NCBI RefSeq assembly: GCF_001641285.1
Contig: NZ_CP014841.1
Coordinates: 2,728,001 to 2,792,000, forward strand
Reading direction: 5' to 3'
Source: Dyella thiooxydans
GTDB taxonomy: Bacteria; Pseudomonadota; Gammaproteobacteria; Xanthomonadales; Rhodanobacteraceae
DNA length: 64,000 nucleotides
This document shows positions 35,255 through 44,758 of this stretch, in pieces. The stretch's first letter is position 1. Every line of letters starts with the position of its first letter. A model generated the notes under the pieces. It saw only the letters and a list, made by a program, of their open reading frames with translations. It had not been told where the DNA came from and searched no databases. The translations under genes and the position numbers were made by a program.

Positions 35255-35850
35255 CAGCGGATTACCTTTTGCAGATCCTGGGCGAGCCCGGCGGCATCGA
35301 ATCCGGTGGGATACAACGACAATGCGGTGCCGTTGGATTCCACCAGCAGCGCACTGAGGCCGTCCGGCACTGTAGGCGCAAATGCCGCAAGCTTGCCGCC
35401 GACGTCGTGCCCGACGAGGTAGGACGCATCCGGGTTAGCACCGAGCTGCAGGCGATTGCCGGCCACCGCCTGTCCCGCCGGCAACGCGCCGACCAGCAGC
35501 AGGCGCAGGCGCGGCTGGTTGCGGTTGAGCATCACCCGCGCCTTGGCGATCGCCTCGAGTTGGCGCAGGCACTGTGCGGCGCAATCGGGGCCGGTGAGTG
35601 CGACCAGGGTCATCCGTGGCTTCGCGTCGCGCCAGGCATATGCGGAGCCGTCGTTGAGCGAGACCGGCAACGCTTCGTCGGCGAAATTGCGCTGGGGCAG
35701 GACCGGTTCGCCGTGCCCCTTGGTCCCGGGCTGCCAGCCGCTGAGCGTGAGCAGGCCGGCGGCCAGCATCGGCGCGGCGAACACCGCCGCGATCAGCAGG
35801 AGCTTGAGTCGACTGTTGCGCACGGCACGGTCGGAAGGAGGAGGCGTCAT
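35254..35850 (-). CDS. SCO1-like thioredoxin-fold membrane protein of the oxidase cluster
   Basis: A 198-residue protein with an N-terminal membrane anchor (LKLLLIAAVFAAPMLAAGLL) and a periplasmic domain. That domain contains MTLVALTGPDCAAQCLRQL, a C-x3-C pair resembling the copper-binding CxxxC of SCO1/SenC proteins. Proteins of this type occur between SURF1 and COX15 in Pseudomonas and Xanthomonas oxidase clusters. A role in copper delivery or thiol redox for CuA assembly is likely but inferred. It shares its last base with the start of ctaA. Confidence 0.65.
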   Translation of the reverse strand: MTPPPSDRAVRNSRLKLLLIAAVFAAPMLAAGLLTLSGWQPGTKGHGEPVLPQRNFADEALPVSLNDGSAYAWRDAKPRMTLVALTGPDCAAQCLRQLEAIAKARVMLNRNQPRLRLLLVGALPAGQAVAGNRLQLGANPDASYLVGHDVGGKLAAFAPTVPDGLSALLVESNGTALSLYPTGFDAAGLAQDLQKVIR

Positions 35851-35860
35851 GGTTCGGCTC

Positions 35861-36598
35861 TCAGGGGGAACGCGGCCGCGGTCGGCGCTTGCGGTGGAGC
35901 ACCAGGAAGATCACCACTGCCGCGAGGGCGAAGGTGAACCACTGGAAGGCGTAGGCGCGATGCCGCGAGGGCGGCATCGAGGAAAAGTCGGGCGTGCGCT
36001 TGCGCTCGTAGATCGACGCCGGATCCGGGTCCAGCGCCAGCAGGCGGGGATAGAGCGGACGGCCGAGGTCATGGGAGACCTGTCCAAGATCGAGATAGAT
36101 CGTCTTCTTCGGGTACGCCTGCTGCCGGGCCAGCGCATCGCCGCCCATCTCCAGCGCCACGCCCGGAGGCGGCACGTACAGCCCTTGCAAGCCGACCTCG
36201 CCGGCAGGTAGCGGCGGCACCTGCGGCGTGGCGTCGGTACCGTTGCCGCGCAGGAAACCGAGGTCGGCCAGCAGCAAGGGCGCATGACCATCCAGCTCGA
36301 CCGGCGCGTACACCTCCACGCCGCCGAGCGCGTCGTGCCTGGGGTTGTCCAGCAGATAGACACGGCCGGCCAGGTAACGACCGTGCACCCGCACACGGGG
36401 ATACGCCGTGGCCGGCGGCGATTGCGCGACGCGATCGAAATCCTGCAGGGGTGCGGCAGCCGCCGTGGCATAGCGCCGCAGCAGAGCTTCCTTTTCCGCG
36501 GCACGGTGCAGCTGCCAGAAGCCCAGGCGCACGAAAAGCAGCGCTCCGGCCACGGTCAGCAGCACCGACCACCAGGCGGGACGGCGAAACGCACTCAC
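35861..36598 (-). CDS. SURF1 family cytochrome oxidase assembly protein
   Basis: A 245-residue protein with one helix at each end (residues 9-28 and 213-235) and a periplasmic domain between. The N-terminal FVRLGFWQLHRAAEKE and the C-terminal YAFQWFTFALAAVVIFLVLHRK match the two SURF1 signature regions (G-x-W-Q-x-x-R and Y-x-x-x-W-F/x). SURF1 proteins help insert heme A into subunit I of the aa3 oxidase. It lies 10 bp before the SCO1-like gene and diverges from the DUF2909 gene. Confidence 0.92.
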   Translation of the reverse strand: MSAFRRPAWWSVLLTVAGALLFVRLGFWQLHRAAEKEALLRRYATAAAAPLQDFDRVAQSPPATAYPRVRVHGRYLAGRVYLLDNPRHDALGGVEVYAPVELDGHAPLLLADLGFLRGNGTDATPQVPPLPAGEVGLQGLYVPPPGVALEMGGDALARQQAYPKKTIYLDLGQVSHDLGRPLYPRLLALDPDPASIYERKRTPDFSSMPPSRHRAYAFQWFTFALAAVVIFLVLHRKRRPRPRSP

Positions 36599-36621
36599 GC
36601 AGACGTCCCGCGGACGAACGC

Positions 36622-36627
36622 TATACT
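36622..36627 (+). promoter_or_regulatory. -10 element for the DUF2909 gene
   Basis: TATACT lies 30 bp before the GTG start, in a GC-rich gap between divergent genes. No good -35 is visible at the expected distance. Confidence 0.4.
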
Positions 36628-36657
36628 CGGGGCGTCGAAATCGTACGAGTCAGTCAC

Positions 36658-36876
36658 GTGGAAACCGTCTACAAATATGCGCTGGTGGTTCTGCTGCTGG
36701 TGGTGCTGTTCAATCTCGGGCAGGCCCTGTACTTCATGATGACCGACCGGGACGGCAGCAGTCGTCGTACCGCCTGGGCACTGACCCGCCGCATCGGCCT
36801 GTCGGTGCTGCTCATCCTGATGGTGATCCTCGGTATCTGGATGGGCTGGCTGCATCCGCACGGGGTGAATGGCTGA
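36658..36876 (+). CDS. DUF2909 twin-transmembrane protein
   Basis: A 72-residue protein with two hydrophobic helices (YALVVLLLVVLFNLGQALYFM and IGLSVLLILMVILGIWMGWL) joined by a polar loop, TDRDGSSRRTAWALTRR. It belongs to the DUF2909 family, found in cytochrome oxidase clusters of Pseudomonas relatives between SURF1 and coxC and often inverted, as here. The function is not known; an assembly or stability factor is likely from context. I chose GTG 36658 because it opens directly into the family's N-terminus. A -10 TATACT lies 30 bp upstream and a strong terminator follows. Confidence 0.85.
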   Translation: METVYKYALVVLLLVVLFNLGQALYFMMTDRDGSSRRTAWALTRRIGLSVLLILMVILGIWMGWLHPHGVNG

Positions 36877-36952
36877 CACCGATCCGGCATTGTAGCTGGA
36901 GCGTGTCTTCCAAACCCGGCCGATGCGGCGATGCGCCCGTCGCCTGCGCAAG

Positions 36953-36980
36953 AAAAAGCCCGCCATTCGGCGGGCTTTTT
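36953..36980. terminator. Bidirectional rho-independent terminator
   Basis: AAAAAGCCCGCC (36953-36964) and GGCGGGCTTTTT (36969-36980) form a perfect 12-bp stem with loop ATTC. The flanking A- and T-runs make it work in both directions. It ends the DUF2909 transcript and the convergent coxB-coxA-coxC transcript. Confidence 0.93.
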
Positions 36981-37001
36981 CGTTTCCGGATCGCGGGCGA
37001 C

Positions 37002-37889
37002 TCAGAGGATGTAGACGAACATGAACAGCCCCAGCCAGACCACGTCGACGAAGTGCCAGTACCAGGCGACCGCCTCGAAGCCGAAGTGGTGTTCCTTGTT
37101 GAAGTGGCCCTTGAGTACGCGGAACCAGATCACCGCCAGCATGATCGTGCCCAGCGTCACGTGCATGCCGTGGAAGCCGGTCAGCATGAAGAAGGTCGAG
37201 CCGTACACACCGCTGTGCAGCGTCAGATTCAGCTCCCTGTAGGCCTCCATGTACTCGTGCGCCTGGCAATACAGGAAGGTCGCGCCGAGCAGCACGGTCA
37301 GGCCCAGGAACACCAGCACACGGCCGCGATGGGCCGACTTCAGCGCATGGTGCGCAATGGTCACGGTAACGCTGGAGGTCAGCAGGATCAGCGTATTGAG
37401 CAGCGGCAGACCCCAGGCCGCCACGGTCTCGAAACCGCCGCCGATGTGCGCCGGGCCATTCCCGCCGGCCGCGCCCCAGCCGCCGGTGTAGGCCGGGTAC
37501 AGGAACTGGTTGGTCAGCACGCCATGGCCTTCGCCGGAGAGCCACGGCACCGCGAACATGCGGGCGTAGAACAGCGCGCCGAAAAACGCCCCGAAGAACA
37601 TCACCTCGGAGAAGATGAACCACATCATGCCCATGCGGAACGAGCGGTCCACCTGGTCGTTGTAGCTGCCGGCCAGCGATTCGCGGATCACCGAGCGGAA
37701 CCAGCCAAAGAACATCGCCAGCACGCCGACGATGCCGATGGTCAGCACGGTCTTGCCGAACGAGGTGTCGCTCGGCTGCGCGCTGAGCCAGTGGCTGGCG
37801 CCGAACATGGTGACGAACATCACCACGGCGGCGATGAACGGCCACGAGCTCTTGGTTGGTATGTAGTAAGCGCCTTGCTGCTGACCCAT
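37002..37889 (-). CDS. coxC: Cytochrome c oxidase subunit III
   Basis: A 295-residue, seven-helix subunit of the aa3-type oxidase, which stabilises the proton-pumping core. Typical segments are YYIPTKSSWPFIAAVVMF at the N-terminus, FRMGMMWFIFSEVMFFGAFFGALFYAR, ETVAAWGLPLLNTLILLTSS and HFGFEAVAWYWHFVDVVWLGLFMFVYIL at the end. I chose ATG 37889 (MGQQQGAYYIP); the in-frame upstream extension is not conserved-looking. In many relatives ctaG (cox11) precedes this gene, but here only a 41-residue peptide separates it from coxA. Confidence 0.96.
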   Translation of the reverse strand: MGQQQGAYYIPTKSSWPFIAAVVMFVTMFGASHWLSAQPSDTSFGKTVLTIGIVGVLAMFFGWFRSVIRESLAGSYNDQVDRSFRMGMMWFIFSEVMFFGAFFGALFYARMFAVPWLSGEGHGVLTNQFLYPAYTGGWGAAGGNGPAHIGGGFETVAAWGLPLLNTLILLTSSVTVTIAHHALKSAHRGRVLVFLGLTVLLGATFLYCQAHEYMEAYRELNLTLHSGVYGSTFFMLTGFHGMHVTLGTIMLAVIWFRVLKGHFNKEHHFGFEAVAWYWHFVDVVWLGLFMFVYIL

Positions 37890-37966
37890 CGTGAAGGTTC
37901 CCGTGGATGTCTCTCTAACGACCACCCCGCCATGTCGTGCGGGGAACTTGCTCTAACAGGCCGGGC

Positions 37967-38092
37967 TCAACGCACCATCTGCAGGAACGACAGGGCGAAT
38001 ATTGCCAGGGCGATCCCCGCCACGATCAGTGCGGTACGCCGGGCGCCCCGGCGACGTGCATCCATCATGGCCTGCTGCGAAGTCTCTTGCAT
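37967..38092 (-). CDS. Cytochrome oxidase small assembly protein
   Basis: A 41-residue protein: a short polar start (MQETSQQAMMDARRRGARR) and one membrane helix (TALIVAGIALAIFALSFLQMV) ending at R41. Peptides of this design lie directly after coxA in Pseudomonas and Xanthomonas relatives and are annotated as cytochrome oxidase small assembly proteins. They resemble the N-terminal anchor of Cox11. A purine-rich GGAGAGAG lies about 10 bp before the ATG. It is easily missed by gene callers. The mechanism is unknown. Confidence 0.78.
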   Translation of the reverse strand: MQETSQQAMMDARRRGARRTALIVAGIALAIFALSFLQMVR

Positions 38093-38146
38093 GACCGGCT
38101 AACTCTCTCCGATGCCGCCACCGGTGGTGACGGCACCTTGGCTGAT

Positions 38147-39760
38147 TCAGTGGTCGACGTGGCCGTGCGCCAGTTCGTCGTCGTTGATCACCGGCGGCAC
38201 ATCGAAGGTATGGAACGGCGCCGGCGACGGCACGGTCCACTCCAGGCCCTTGGCGCCTTCCCACACGCGGTCGGTCGCCTTCTTCTTCGAGCCCCACACA
38301 GCGTGGATCACCACGCCCACGAAGATCAGCTGCGAGGCGCCGAACAGGAAGCCGCCGATCGAGCTGATCATGTTGAAGTTGGCGAACGCCACGTTGTAGT
38401 CGGGGATGCGGCGCGGCATGCCGGCCAGACCCAGGAAGTGCTGCGGGAAGAACAGCACGTTGACCCAGATCACCGAGTTCCAGAAGTGCATCTTGCCCCA
38501 GAACTCGGAGTACATCCGACCGGTCCACTTCGGCAGCCAGTAGTAGGTGCCGGAAATGATCGCGAACACCGCACCGGTGACCAGGACGTAATGGAAGTGC
38601 GCCACCACGAAGTAGGTGTCGTGGTACTGGAAGTCGGCCGGGGCCAGCGCCAGCATCAGGCCGGAGAAGCCGCCGATGGTGAACAGGATGACGAACGCGA
38701 TGGCGAACAGCATCGGCGTCTCGAAGGTCATCGAGCCACCCCACATCGTGGACACCCAGTTGAACACCTTCACGCCGGTCGGTACCGCGATCAGCATCGT
38801 GGCGTACATGAAGAACACCTCGGCGCCCAGCGGCAGGCCGACGGCGAACATGTGGTGCGCCCACACGATGAACGACAGGAAGGCGATCGAGGCGATCGCG
38901 AACACCATCGCCTTGTAGCCGAAGATCGGCTTGCGCGCGAAGGTCGGGATGACCTCCGAGATGATCCCGAACGCCGGCAGGATCATGATGTACACCTCGG
39001 GGTGCCCGAAGAACCAGAAGATGTGCTGGTACAGCACCGGGTCACCGCCACCGGCGGCATTGAAGAAACTGGTGCCGAAGTACTTGTCGGTCAGCAGCAT
39101 GGTCACCGCGCCGGCCAGCACCGGCATCACGGCGATCAGCAGGAAGGCGGTGATCAGCCAGCTCCACACGAACACCGGCATCTTCAGCAGGTCCATGCCC
39201 GGCGCGCGCATGTTGAGGATGGTGGCGATGATGTTGATCGCGCCCATGATCGAGCTGATACCCATCAGGTGGATCGCGAACACCATCTGCGCCACCGAAC
39301 CGCCCTGCAGCGCCAGCGGCGGGTACATCGTCCAGCCGCCGGCCGGCGCGCCGCCCGCGGTGAACAGGGTGGACAGCAGCAGCGCGAAGGCGAACGGCAT
39401 GATCCAGAACGAGAGATTGTTCATGCGCGGCAGCGCCATGTCCGGCGCGCCGATCATCAGCGGGATCATCCAGTTGCCCAGGCCCACGAAGGCCGGCATC
39501 ACCGCGCCGAAGATCATCACCAGCGCATGCATGGTGGTCATCTCGTTGAAGAAGTACGGCTGCACCAGCTGCAGGCCGGGCTTGAACAGCTCGGCGCGGA
39601 TCACCATGGCGAAGCTGCCGCCGATGAAGAACATCGTCAGCGCGAACACGAGGTACAGGGTGCCGATGTCCTTGTGGTTGGTGGACATGCACCAGCGCAC
39701 GAAGAAGTTGCTCGGGGCACCGTGATGATCGTGGTGATCGTGGGTGGCTGCGTGGGCCAT
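38147..39760 (-). CDS. coxA: Cytochrome c oxidase subunit I
   Basis: A 537-residue, twelve-helix catalytic subunit of the aa3-type oxidase that reduces O2 to water and pumps protons. Heme and copper ligands are all visible: H78 in MTTMHALVM (heme a), H253 and the cross-linked Y257 in GHPEVY, H302-H303 in WAHHMF (CuB), and H388/H390 in VAHFHYVL (heme a3 and a). E255 of HPEVY marks the D-channel-type pump family. The N-terminus is His-rich ([14 protein letters not shown]). It lies between coxB and the small assembly gene in one transcript. Confidence 0.98.
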   Translation of the reverse strand: MAHAATHDHHDHHGAPSNFFVRWCMSTNHKDIGTLYLVFALTMFFIGGSFAMVIRAELFKPGLQLVQPYFFNEMTTMHALVMIFGAVMPAFVGLGNWMIPLMIGAPDMALPRMNNLSFWIMPFAFALLLSTLFTAGGAPAGGWTMYPPLALQGGSVAQMVFAIHLMGISSIMGAINIIATILNMRAPGMDLLKMPVFVWSWLITAFLLIAVMPVLAGAVTMLLTDKYFGTSFFNAAGGGDPVLYQHIFWFFGHPEVYIMILPAFGIISEVIPTFARKPIFGYKAMVFAIASIAFLSFIVWAHHMFAVGLPLGAEVFFMYATMLIAVPTGVKVFNWVSTMWGGSMTFETPMLFAIAFVILFTIGGFSGLMLALAPADFQYHDTYFVVAHFHYVLVTGAVFAIISGTYYWLPKWTGRMYSEFWGKMHFWNSVIWVNVLFFPQHFLGLAGMPRRIPDYNVAFANFNMISSIGGFLFGASQLIFVGVVIHAVWGSKKKATDRVWEGAKGLEWTVPSPAPFHTFDVPPVINDDELAHGHVDH

Positions 39761-39821
39761 GGCCTTGCACCTCTACCTGATACGTAATGACATGGGACCG
39801 CGCCAGGCGCGGTCCGGAAAA

Positions 39822-40754
39822 TCAACCCTGGTTGCCCTGGGCCGGAGTGGTTGCCTGTGCGGTGGCCGGAGCCGCTGCAGCCGGCTTCGGCGCATTGGCG
39901 GCCTCCTGCTGGGCCAGCCACTGCTCGAACTCGGCCTTCGGCACCGCCTTCACCACGATCGGCATGAAGCCGTGGTCCTGGCCGCACAGCTCGGCGCACT
40001 GGCCACGGTACACGCCCGGCTTCTCGATGTTGGTCCAGGCCGCGTTGACGATGCCGGGGATGGCGTCCATCTTCCAGCCCAGCGCCGGCACCCACCAAGA
40101 GTGGATCACGTCGCCGGCGGTGATCACGAAGCGGATCTTGGTGCCCACCGGCACCACCAGCGGCTTGTCGACATTCAGCAGATAGGTGTTCTCGCCGTCG
40201 GTCTGCACGGCGTTCGGGTCCATGCCCGAATCCAGCTGGCGGGTTTCGTCGGAGAGACGGTCGAGCTTGGACATGAAGCCGACATGGTCGATCGCCTTGC
40301 CCTTGTAGTCGACGTAGTCGTAGCGCCACTTCCACTGGTAGCCGGTGACCTTCACGGTCATCTGCGAGCCGGTAGTGTTGGCGAACGAGGTCAGGCCACC
40401 GGTAGCCAGGTAGGCCAGCGTGATCAGGATGATCACTGGGACGGTGGTCCACACCACCTCGAGCATGGTGTTGTGGGTCCACTTCTCGGCCACGGCACCG
40501 CGCGACTTGCGGAAGCGGAACATGGCGATGAACATCGCGCCGAACACCAGGATGCCGATGCCGACGCACACGCCCAGGGCGATGTTGTTCAGGTGGTAAG
40601 GCACCGACGACCACTCGCTGGCGCCGCGCGTCATGTTGAGCTGCCATGGCTTCGGATTGGCCATCGCCGAGCCGCCGAACAGGGCAAGCGCCCCGCCGAG
40701 GCCGGCCAACACCGCGCGCTTGATACCGTGAGGCTTGATGCCGCCAGATGTCAT
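39822..40754 (-). CDS. coxB: Cytochrome c oxidase subunit II
   Basis: A 310-residue subunit that receives electrons from cytochrome c at the CuA centre. A signal/leader (KRAVLAGLGGALALFGGSAMA) is followed by two membrane helices (about 57-78 and 97-118) and a periplasmic cupredoxin domain. The CuA ligands are complete: H218 in DVIHSWW, C253, E255 and C257 in GQCAELC, H261 and M264. The C-terminus is a low-complexity Ala/Pro/Gln tail with no heme motif. It is the first structural gene of the oxidase operon and lies just after the DUF2244 gene. Confidence 0.97.
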   Translation of the reverse strand: MTSGGIKPHGIKRAVLAGLGGALALFGGSAMANPKPWQLNMTRGASEWSSVPYHLNNIALGVCVGIGILVFGAMFIAMFRFRKSRGAVAEKWTHNTMLEVVWTTVPVIILITLAYLATGGLTSFANTTGSQMTVKVTGYQWKWRYDYVDYKGKAIDHVGFMSKLDRLSDETRQLDSGMDPNAVQTDGENTYLLNVDKPLVVPVGTKIRFVITAGDVIHSWWVPALGWKMDAIPGIVNAAWTNIEKPGVYRGQCAELCGQDHGFMPIVVKAVPKAEFEQWLAQQEAANAPKPAAAAPATAQATTPAQGNQG

Positions 40755-40774
40755 GTCTTGCACCTTTGTTGAAC

Positions 40775-41257
40775 CTACCTGCGCCACGGAGCCGTGGATT
40801 CGGCCAGCAGCACCTTGAGTTTCCCCGACAGCTCGGCACGCTCCTCTTCGGCGAGGAAAGCCCCGATTTCCAGCTCGCGACCATGCGACGCCAGCAGCAG
40901 ACGACGGCGCCCCGCACCCGGAACCAGCTTCACCCGCACCCAGTGCGACTGGAAACGGATGCGCCGCTGCCCCGGCAGCGATCGCACCTCCAGCGACGAT
41001 TCGTCGAGGGTGATGCGCTCCCCACGGTCGCCCGCCCGCCAAGCCACGCTCAGCGCGACGGCCATCGCCACGGACTCGATCAGCGCAAACAGCGGAGCGA
41101 AGACATTCCCCTGCCACGCCCCCAGAGCGGCGGTCGTCAGCGCCAGCGCAGCCAGCACCAGGATCAGTCGACGCAAACCCTTGCGGCTCAGCACGCGATT
41201 GGGACGAAGCCACATCGCGCACGGCAAGCCTTCGGAGGCGGGTCGAAGCACGATCAT
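40775..41257 (-). CDS. DUF2244 membrane protein
   Basis: A 160-residue protein with two adjacent N-terminal helices (LILVLAALALTTAALGAWQG and FALIESVAMAVALSVAWRAG) and a C-terminal domain of beta character (ERITLDESSLEVRSLPGQRR, then HWVRVKLVPGAG). This is the DUF2244 family, frequently found immediately upstream of coxB. The function is unknown; the context suggests oxidase assembly or regulation. It starts at ATG 41257, diverges from putA, and is followed 20 bp later by coxB. Confidence 0.88.
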   Translation of the reverse strand: MIVLRPASEGLPCAMWLRPNRVLSRKGLRRLILVLAALALTTAALGAWQGNVFAPLFALIESVAMAVALSVAWRAGDRGERITLDESSLEVRSLPGQRRIRFQSHWVRVKLVPGAGRRRLLLASHGRELEIGAFLAEEERAELSGKLKVLLAESTAPWRR

Positions 41258-41510
41258 GGCGAAACCGGCGTGCCTGGAACGCCCGAATCATAGGCCGCCC
41301 CCGTCCGGTGGGCAACATTGCCGCAGGGGACTGACGCGGATCAGCACGCGCATCCACGCGCGCCCGCGACAGCTGCGGCAAGGGCCCGCAAGACATGCCG
41401 ATGCCCGGTATCCGCATCCGCGACGGAGGGCGAGACGTGGGGGTGCGACACTTTGCCCTATCGACGACGCGCATTGCGTTGCAACGCAGCATCGGACAAG
41501 GCCTGGCGGC

Positions 41511-41540
41511 TTGGGTGGGGCCGGGACACACGCGTACAAT
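41511..41540 (+). promoter_or_regulatory. Putative sigma70-type promoter of putA
   Basis: TTGGGT (41511-41516) and TACAAT (41535-41540) are 18 bp apart and lie 54 bp before the putA GTG. The whole 337-bp gap between DUF2244 and putA (41258-41594) holds no gene I can support. It presumably also contains the promoter for the DUF2244-cox operon, which I could not locate. Confidence 0.5.
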
Positions 41541-41594
41541 GCGGCGCTTTCGCCCCTCCCCCACCCGCACGTCCACCAACGGATCGAACGACCC

Positions 41595-44500
41595 GTGACC
41601 GCTCCCATCCTGAGTCCCGAACTCCCCGATCGCACCACGCCGGCGCGTGCGCGCATCACTGCAGCCTGGCTGCGCGATGAAACGGAAGCCGTGCTCGACC
41701 TGCTCGACCAGGCCAGCCTGCCCGACGACGAACGCGAGCAGGTCGTCGACCGCGCCGCCGCCCTGGTCACCCGCGTCCGCGCGCGGGCCAAGGACCAGAG
41801 CGTGGTCGAATCCTTCATGCGCCAGTACGACCTGTCCAGCGAGGAAGGCGTGCTGCTGATGTGCGTGGCCGAGGCGTTGCTGCGCATCCCCGACACGCGC
41901 ACCGCGGACAAGCTGATCCGCGACAAGCTCGGCGACGCCAACTGGCGCAAGCACCTGGGCCGCAGCGAATCGCTGCTGGTCAACGCCTCCACCTGGGGCC
42001 TGCTGCTCACCGGCCAGCTGGTGAACCTCGCCGACGGCACGCGTGACGATTTCACCGGCGCGCTGCGCCGGCTGGTCGCGCGCATCGGCGAACCGACCAT
42101 CCGCGGCGCGGTGCGTCAGGCCATGCGGATCATGGGCCACCAGTTCGTGATGGGGCGGACCATCGAGGAAGCGCTGGACCGCTCGGTAAAGAAAGAGAAC
42201 GCGGCCTACCGCTATTCGTTCGACATGCTGGGCGAGGCCGCACTGACCGCCGCCGATGCCGAGCGCTACCAGCAGGCCTACCGCGACGCCATCGCCGCGC
42301 TGGGCAAGCGGGGGCCCTTCGCCAACCACACCGATGCGCCCTCGATCTCGGTCAAGCTGTCGGCGCTGTTCCCGCGCTACGAAGTGGCCCAGCGGGAGCG
42401 CGCCCGCGTGGCGCTCACCGAGAAGCTGCTGGAGCTGGCCCAACTGTCGATGAAAGCCGGCATCGCGCTGTCGGTCGACGCCGAGGAGGCCGACCGGCTG
42501 GAGCTGTCGCTGGACATCATCGGCGACGTCTTCGCGCACCCGTCGCTGGCCGGCTGGAACGGGCTCGGCATCGTGGTGCAGGCCTATGCCAAGCGCACCC
42601 CGTTCGTGATCGACTGGCTGGTCGAGATGGCGCTGATGCACGACCGCCGCTGGTACGTACGCCTGGTCAAGGGCGCCTACTGGGACGCCGAGATCAAGAA
42701 GGCGCAGGAGCAGGGCCTGTCGGGCTACCCGGTGTTCACTCGCAAACCGAACACCGACGTGTCGTATCTGGCCTGCGCACGCCGCCTGTTCGCCGCCGGC
42801 AGCCACCTGATCTATCCCCAGTTCGCCACCCATAACGCGCACACCATCGCCGCGGTGCATCACATCGCGCAGGGGCGTCCGTTCGAGTTCCAGCGCCTGC
42901 ACGGCATGGGCGCGGACCTGTACGCCGAGGTGATCGGACCCAAGCGCTTCGACGTGCCGTGCCGGGTGTACGCGCCGGTGGGTTCGCACGAGGATCTGCT
43001 GCCCTACCTGGTGCGGCGCCTGCTGGAGAACGGTGCCAACACCAGCTTCGTCAACCGCGTGGTGGACGAGGACGTACCGGCCCGCGACCTCGTCGCCGAC
43101 CCCTGCGATACGGTGCGTGCGTTCGAGTCGATTCCCCACCCGCGCATCCCGCTGCCGGCCAACCTCTACGGTGAACTTCGGAAGAATTCCATGGGCGTCA
43201 ACTTTGCCAACGACAACGAACTGACCGCGCTCGCCGAGGCGGTCAACGCATGCACCGGTCCGTGGACCGCCGGCCCGCTGGTGCCGGGCGCGGCCAGCCA
43301 GGGCGCGATGGTCGAGGTCACCAACCCGGCCGACCGCCGCCAGCGCGTGGGCAGCTACCTCAGCGCCGACGACGCCACCGTGCAGCAGGCGCTGGCCAAC
43401 GCCCACGCCGCGCAGGACCGCTGGAACAACATGCCGGTGGCCAACCGCGCGGCGATGCTGGAATACGCCGCCGAGCAGCTCGAGGCGCGCCGCGCCGAGT
43501 TCATCGCGCTGTGCGTGCGCGAGGCGGGCAAGAGCCTGCCCGACGCGATCGCCGAAATCCGCGAGGCCGCCGACTTCCTGCGCTACTACGCCACCATGGC
43601 GCGGCGCCTGTTCGCCGAGCCGGAGCAGCTGCCCGGGCCGACCGGCGAGAGCAACCGCCTGTACCTGGAAGGCCGCGGCGTATTCGTCGGGATCAGCCCG
43701 TGGAACTTCCCGCTGGCGATCTTCGTCGGCCAGGTCAGCGCCGCGCTGGCTGCCGGCAACCCGGTGATCGCCAAGCCCGCCGAGCAGACCAGCCTGATCG
43801 GCTACCTCGCCACCCGGCTGCTGCACGAAGCCGGCGTGCCGGAGGACGTGCTGCAGTTCGTGCCGGGCGACGGCGCCACCGTCGGCGCCGCACTGACCCG
43901 CGACCCGCGCGTGGCCGGCGTGGTGTTCACCGGCTCGACCGAAACCGCCTGGGCGATCAACCGCGCGCTGGCCGCGCGCAATTCGCAGATCGCCGTGCTG
44001 ATCGCCGAGACCGGCGGCCAGAACGCGATGATCGCCGACTCCTCCGCGCTGCCTGAGCAGATCGTCAAGGACGTGATCGCCTCGGCGTTCCAGTCCGCCG
44101 GCCAGCGCTGCTCGGCGGCCCGCGTGCTGTACGTGCAGGACGACATTGCCGACAAGGTGATCACCATGCTGGCCGGCGCGATGGCCGAGCTGAAGGTCGG
44201 CGATCCTGGCCTGCTGTCTACCGATGTCGGCCCGGTGATCGACGAAGACGCCAAGGCGATCCTGGTCGAGCACGCCGCCCGCATGGACAAGGAGGCGAAG
44301 AAGATCGCCGAGGCACCGCTGGACGCGGAAGTCGCTGCGCACGGCACCTTCTTCGCCCCGCGCGCTTACGAGATCCCCTCGCTGGACACGCTCAAGCGCG
44401 AGGTGTTCGGCCCGGTGCTGCACGTGCTGCGCTGGAAGGCCAGCGAACTGGACCAGGTGATCGCCGCGATCAACGCCACCGGCTACGGCCTCACGCTCGG

Positions 44501-44750
44501 CGTGCACAGCCGCATCGACGCCACCATCGACTACATCAGCCGTCATGCGCGTGTCGGCAACTGCTACGTCAACCGCAACCAGATCGGCGCGGTGGTCGGC
44601 GTGCAGCCGTTCGGCGGCGAGGGCCTCTCGGGCACCGGCCCGAAGGCGGGCGGTCCGCACTACCTGCTGCGCTTCGCCGGCGAGCGCACGCTCACCATCA
44701 ACACCACGGCGGCCGGCGGCAACGCCTCGCTGCTGACCATCGGCGAATGA
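41595..44750 (+). CDS. putA: Bifunctional proline dehydrogenase / L-glutamate-gamma-semialdehyde dehydrogenase
   Basis: A 1051-residue protein that oxidises proline to glutamate, channelling the semialdehyde between two active sites. The FAD-binding PRODH barrel occupies roughly 80-480, with SIKLSAL-like ISVKLSALFPRYE and VRLVKGAYWDAEIKKAQEQGL. The NAD-dependent P5C dehydrogenase follows from about 530, with SPWNFPLAIFVGQ, the glutamate in IAETGGQNAM and the nucleophilic Cys in SAGQRCSAARVL. No N-terminal ribbon-helix-helix DNA-binding domain precedes the PRODH part, so this is a minimal PutA that should not self-repress. I chose GTG 41595 because the protein then opens as in relatives (TAPILSPELP). 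Confidence 0.95.
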   Translation: MTAPILSPELPDRTTPARARITAAWLRDETEAVLDLLDQASLPDDEREQVVDRAAALVTRVRARAKDQSVVESFMRQYDLSSEEGVLLMCVAEALLRIPDTRTADKLIRDKLGDANWRKHLGRSESLLVNASTWGLLLTGQLVNLADGTRDDFTGALRRLVARIGEPTIRGAVRQAMRIMGHQFVMGRTIEEALDRSVKKENAAYRYSFDMLGEAALTAADAERYQQAYRDAIAALGKRGPFANHTDAPSISVKLSALFPRYEVAQRERARVALTEKLLELAQLSMKAGIALSVDAEEADRLELSLDIIGDVFAHPSLAGWNGLGIVVQAYAKRTPFVIDWLVEMALMHDRRWYVRLVKGAYWDAEIKKAQEQGLSGYPVFTRKPNTDVSYLACARRLFAAGSHLIYPQFATHNAHTIAAVHHIAQGRPFEFQRLHGMGADLYAEVIGPKRFDVPCRVYAPVGSHEDLLPYLVRRLLENGANTSFVNRVVDEDVPARDLVADPCDTVRAFESIPHPRIPLPANLYGELRKNSMGVNFANDNELTALAEAVNACTGPWTAGPLVPGAASQGAMVEVTNPADRRQRVGSYLSADDATVQQALANAHAAQDRWNNMPVANRAAMLEYAAEQLEARRAEFIALCVREAGKSLPDAIAEIREAADFLRYYATMARRLFAEPEQLPGPTGESNRLYLEGRGVFVGISPWNFPLAIFVGQVSAALAAGNPVIAKPAEQTSLIGYLATRLLHEAGVPEDVLQFVPGDGATVGAALTRDPRVAGVVFTGSTETAWAINRALAARNSQIAVLIAETGGQNAMIADSSALPEQIVKDVIASAFQSAGQRCSAARVLYVQDDIADKVITMLAGAMAELKVGDPGLLSTDVGPVIDEDAKAILVEHAARMDKEAKKIAEAPLDAEVAAHGTFFAPRAYEIPSLDTLKREVFGPVLHVLRWKASELDQVIAAINATGYGLTLGVHSRIDATIDYISRHARVGNCYVNRNQIGAVVGVQPFGGEGLSGTGPKAGGPHYLLRFAGERTLTINTTAAGGNASLLTIGE

Positions 44751-44758
44751 CACGCCCC

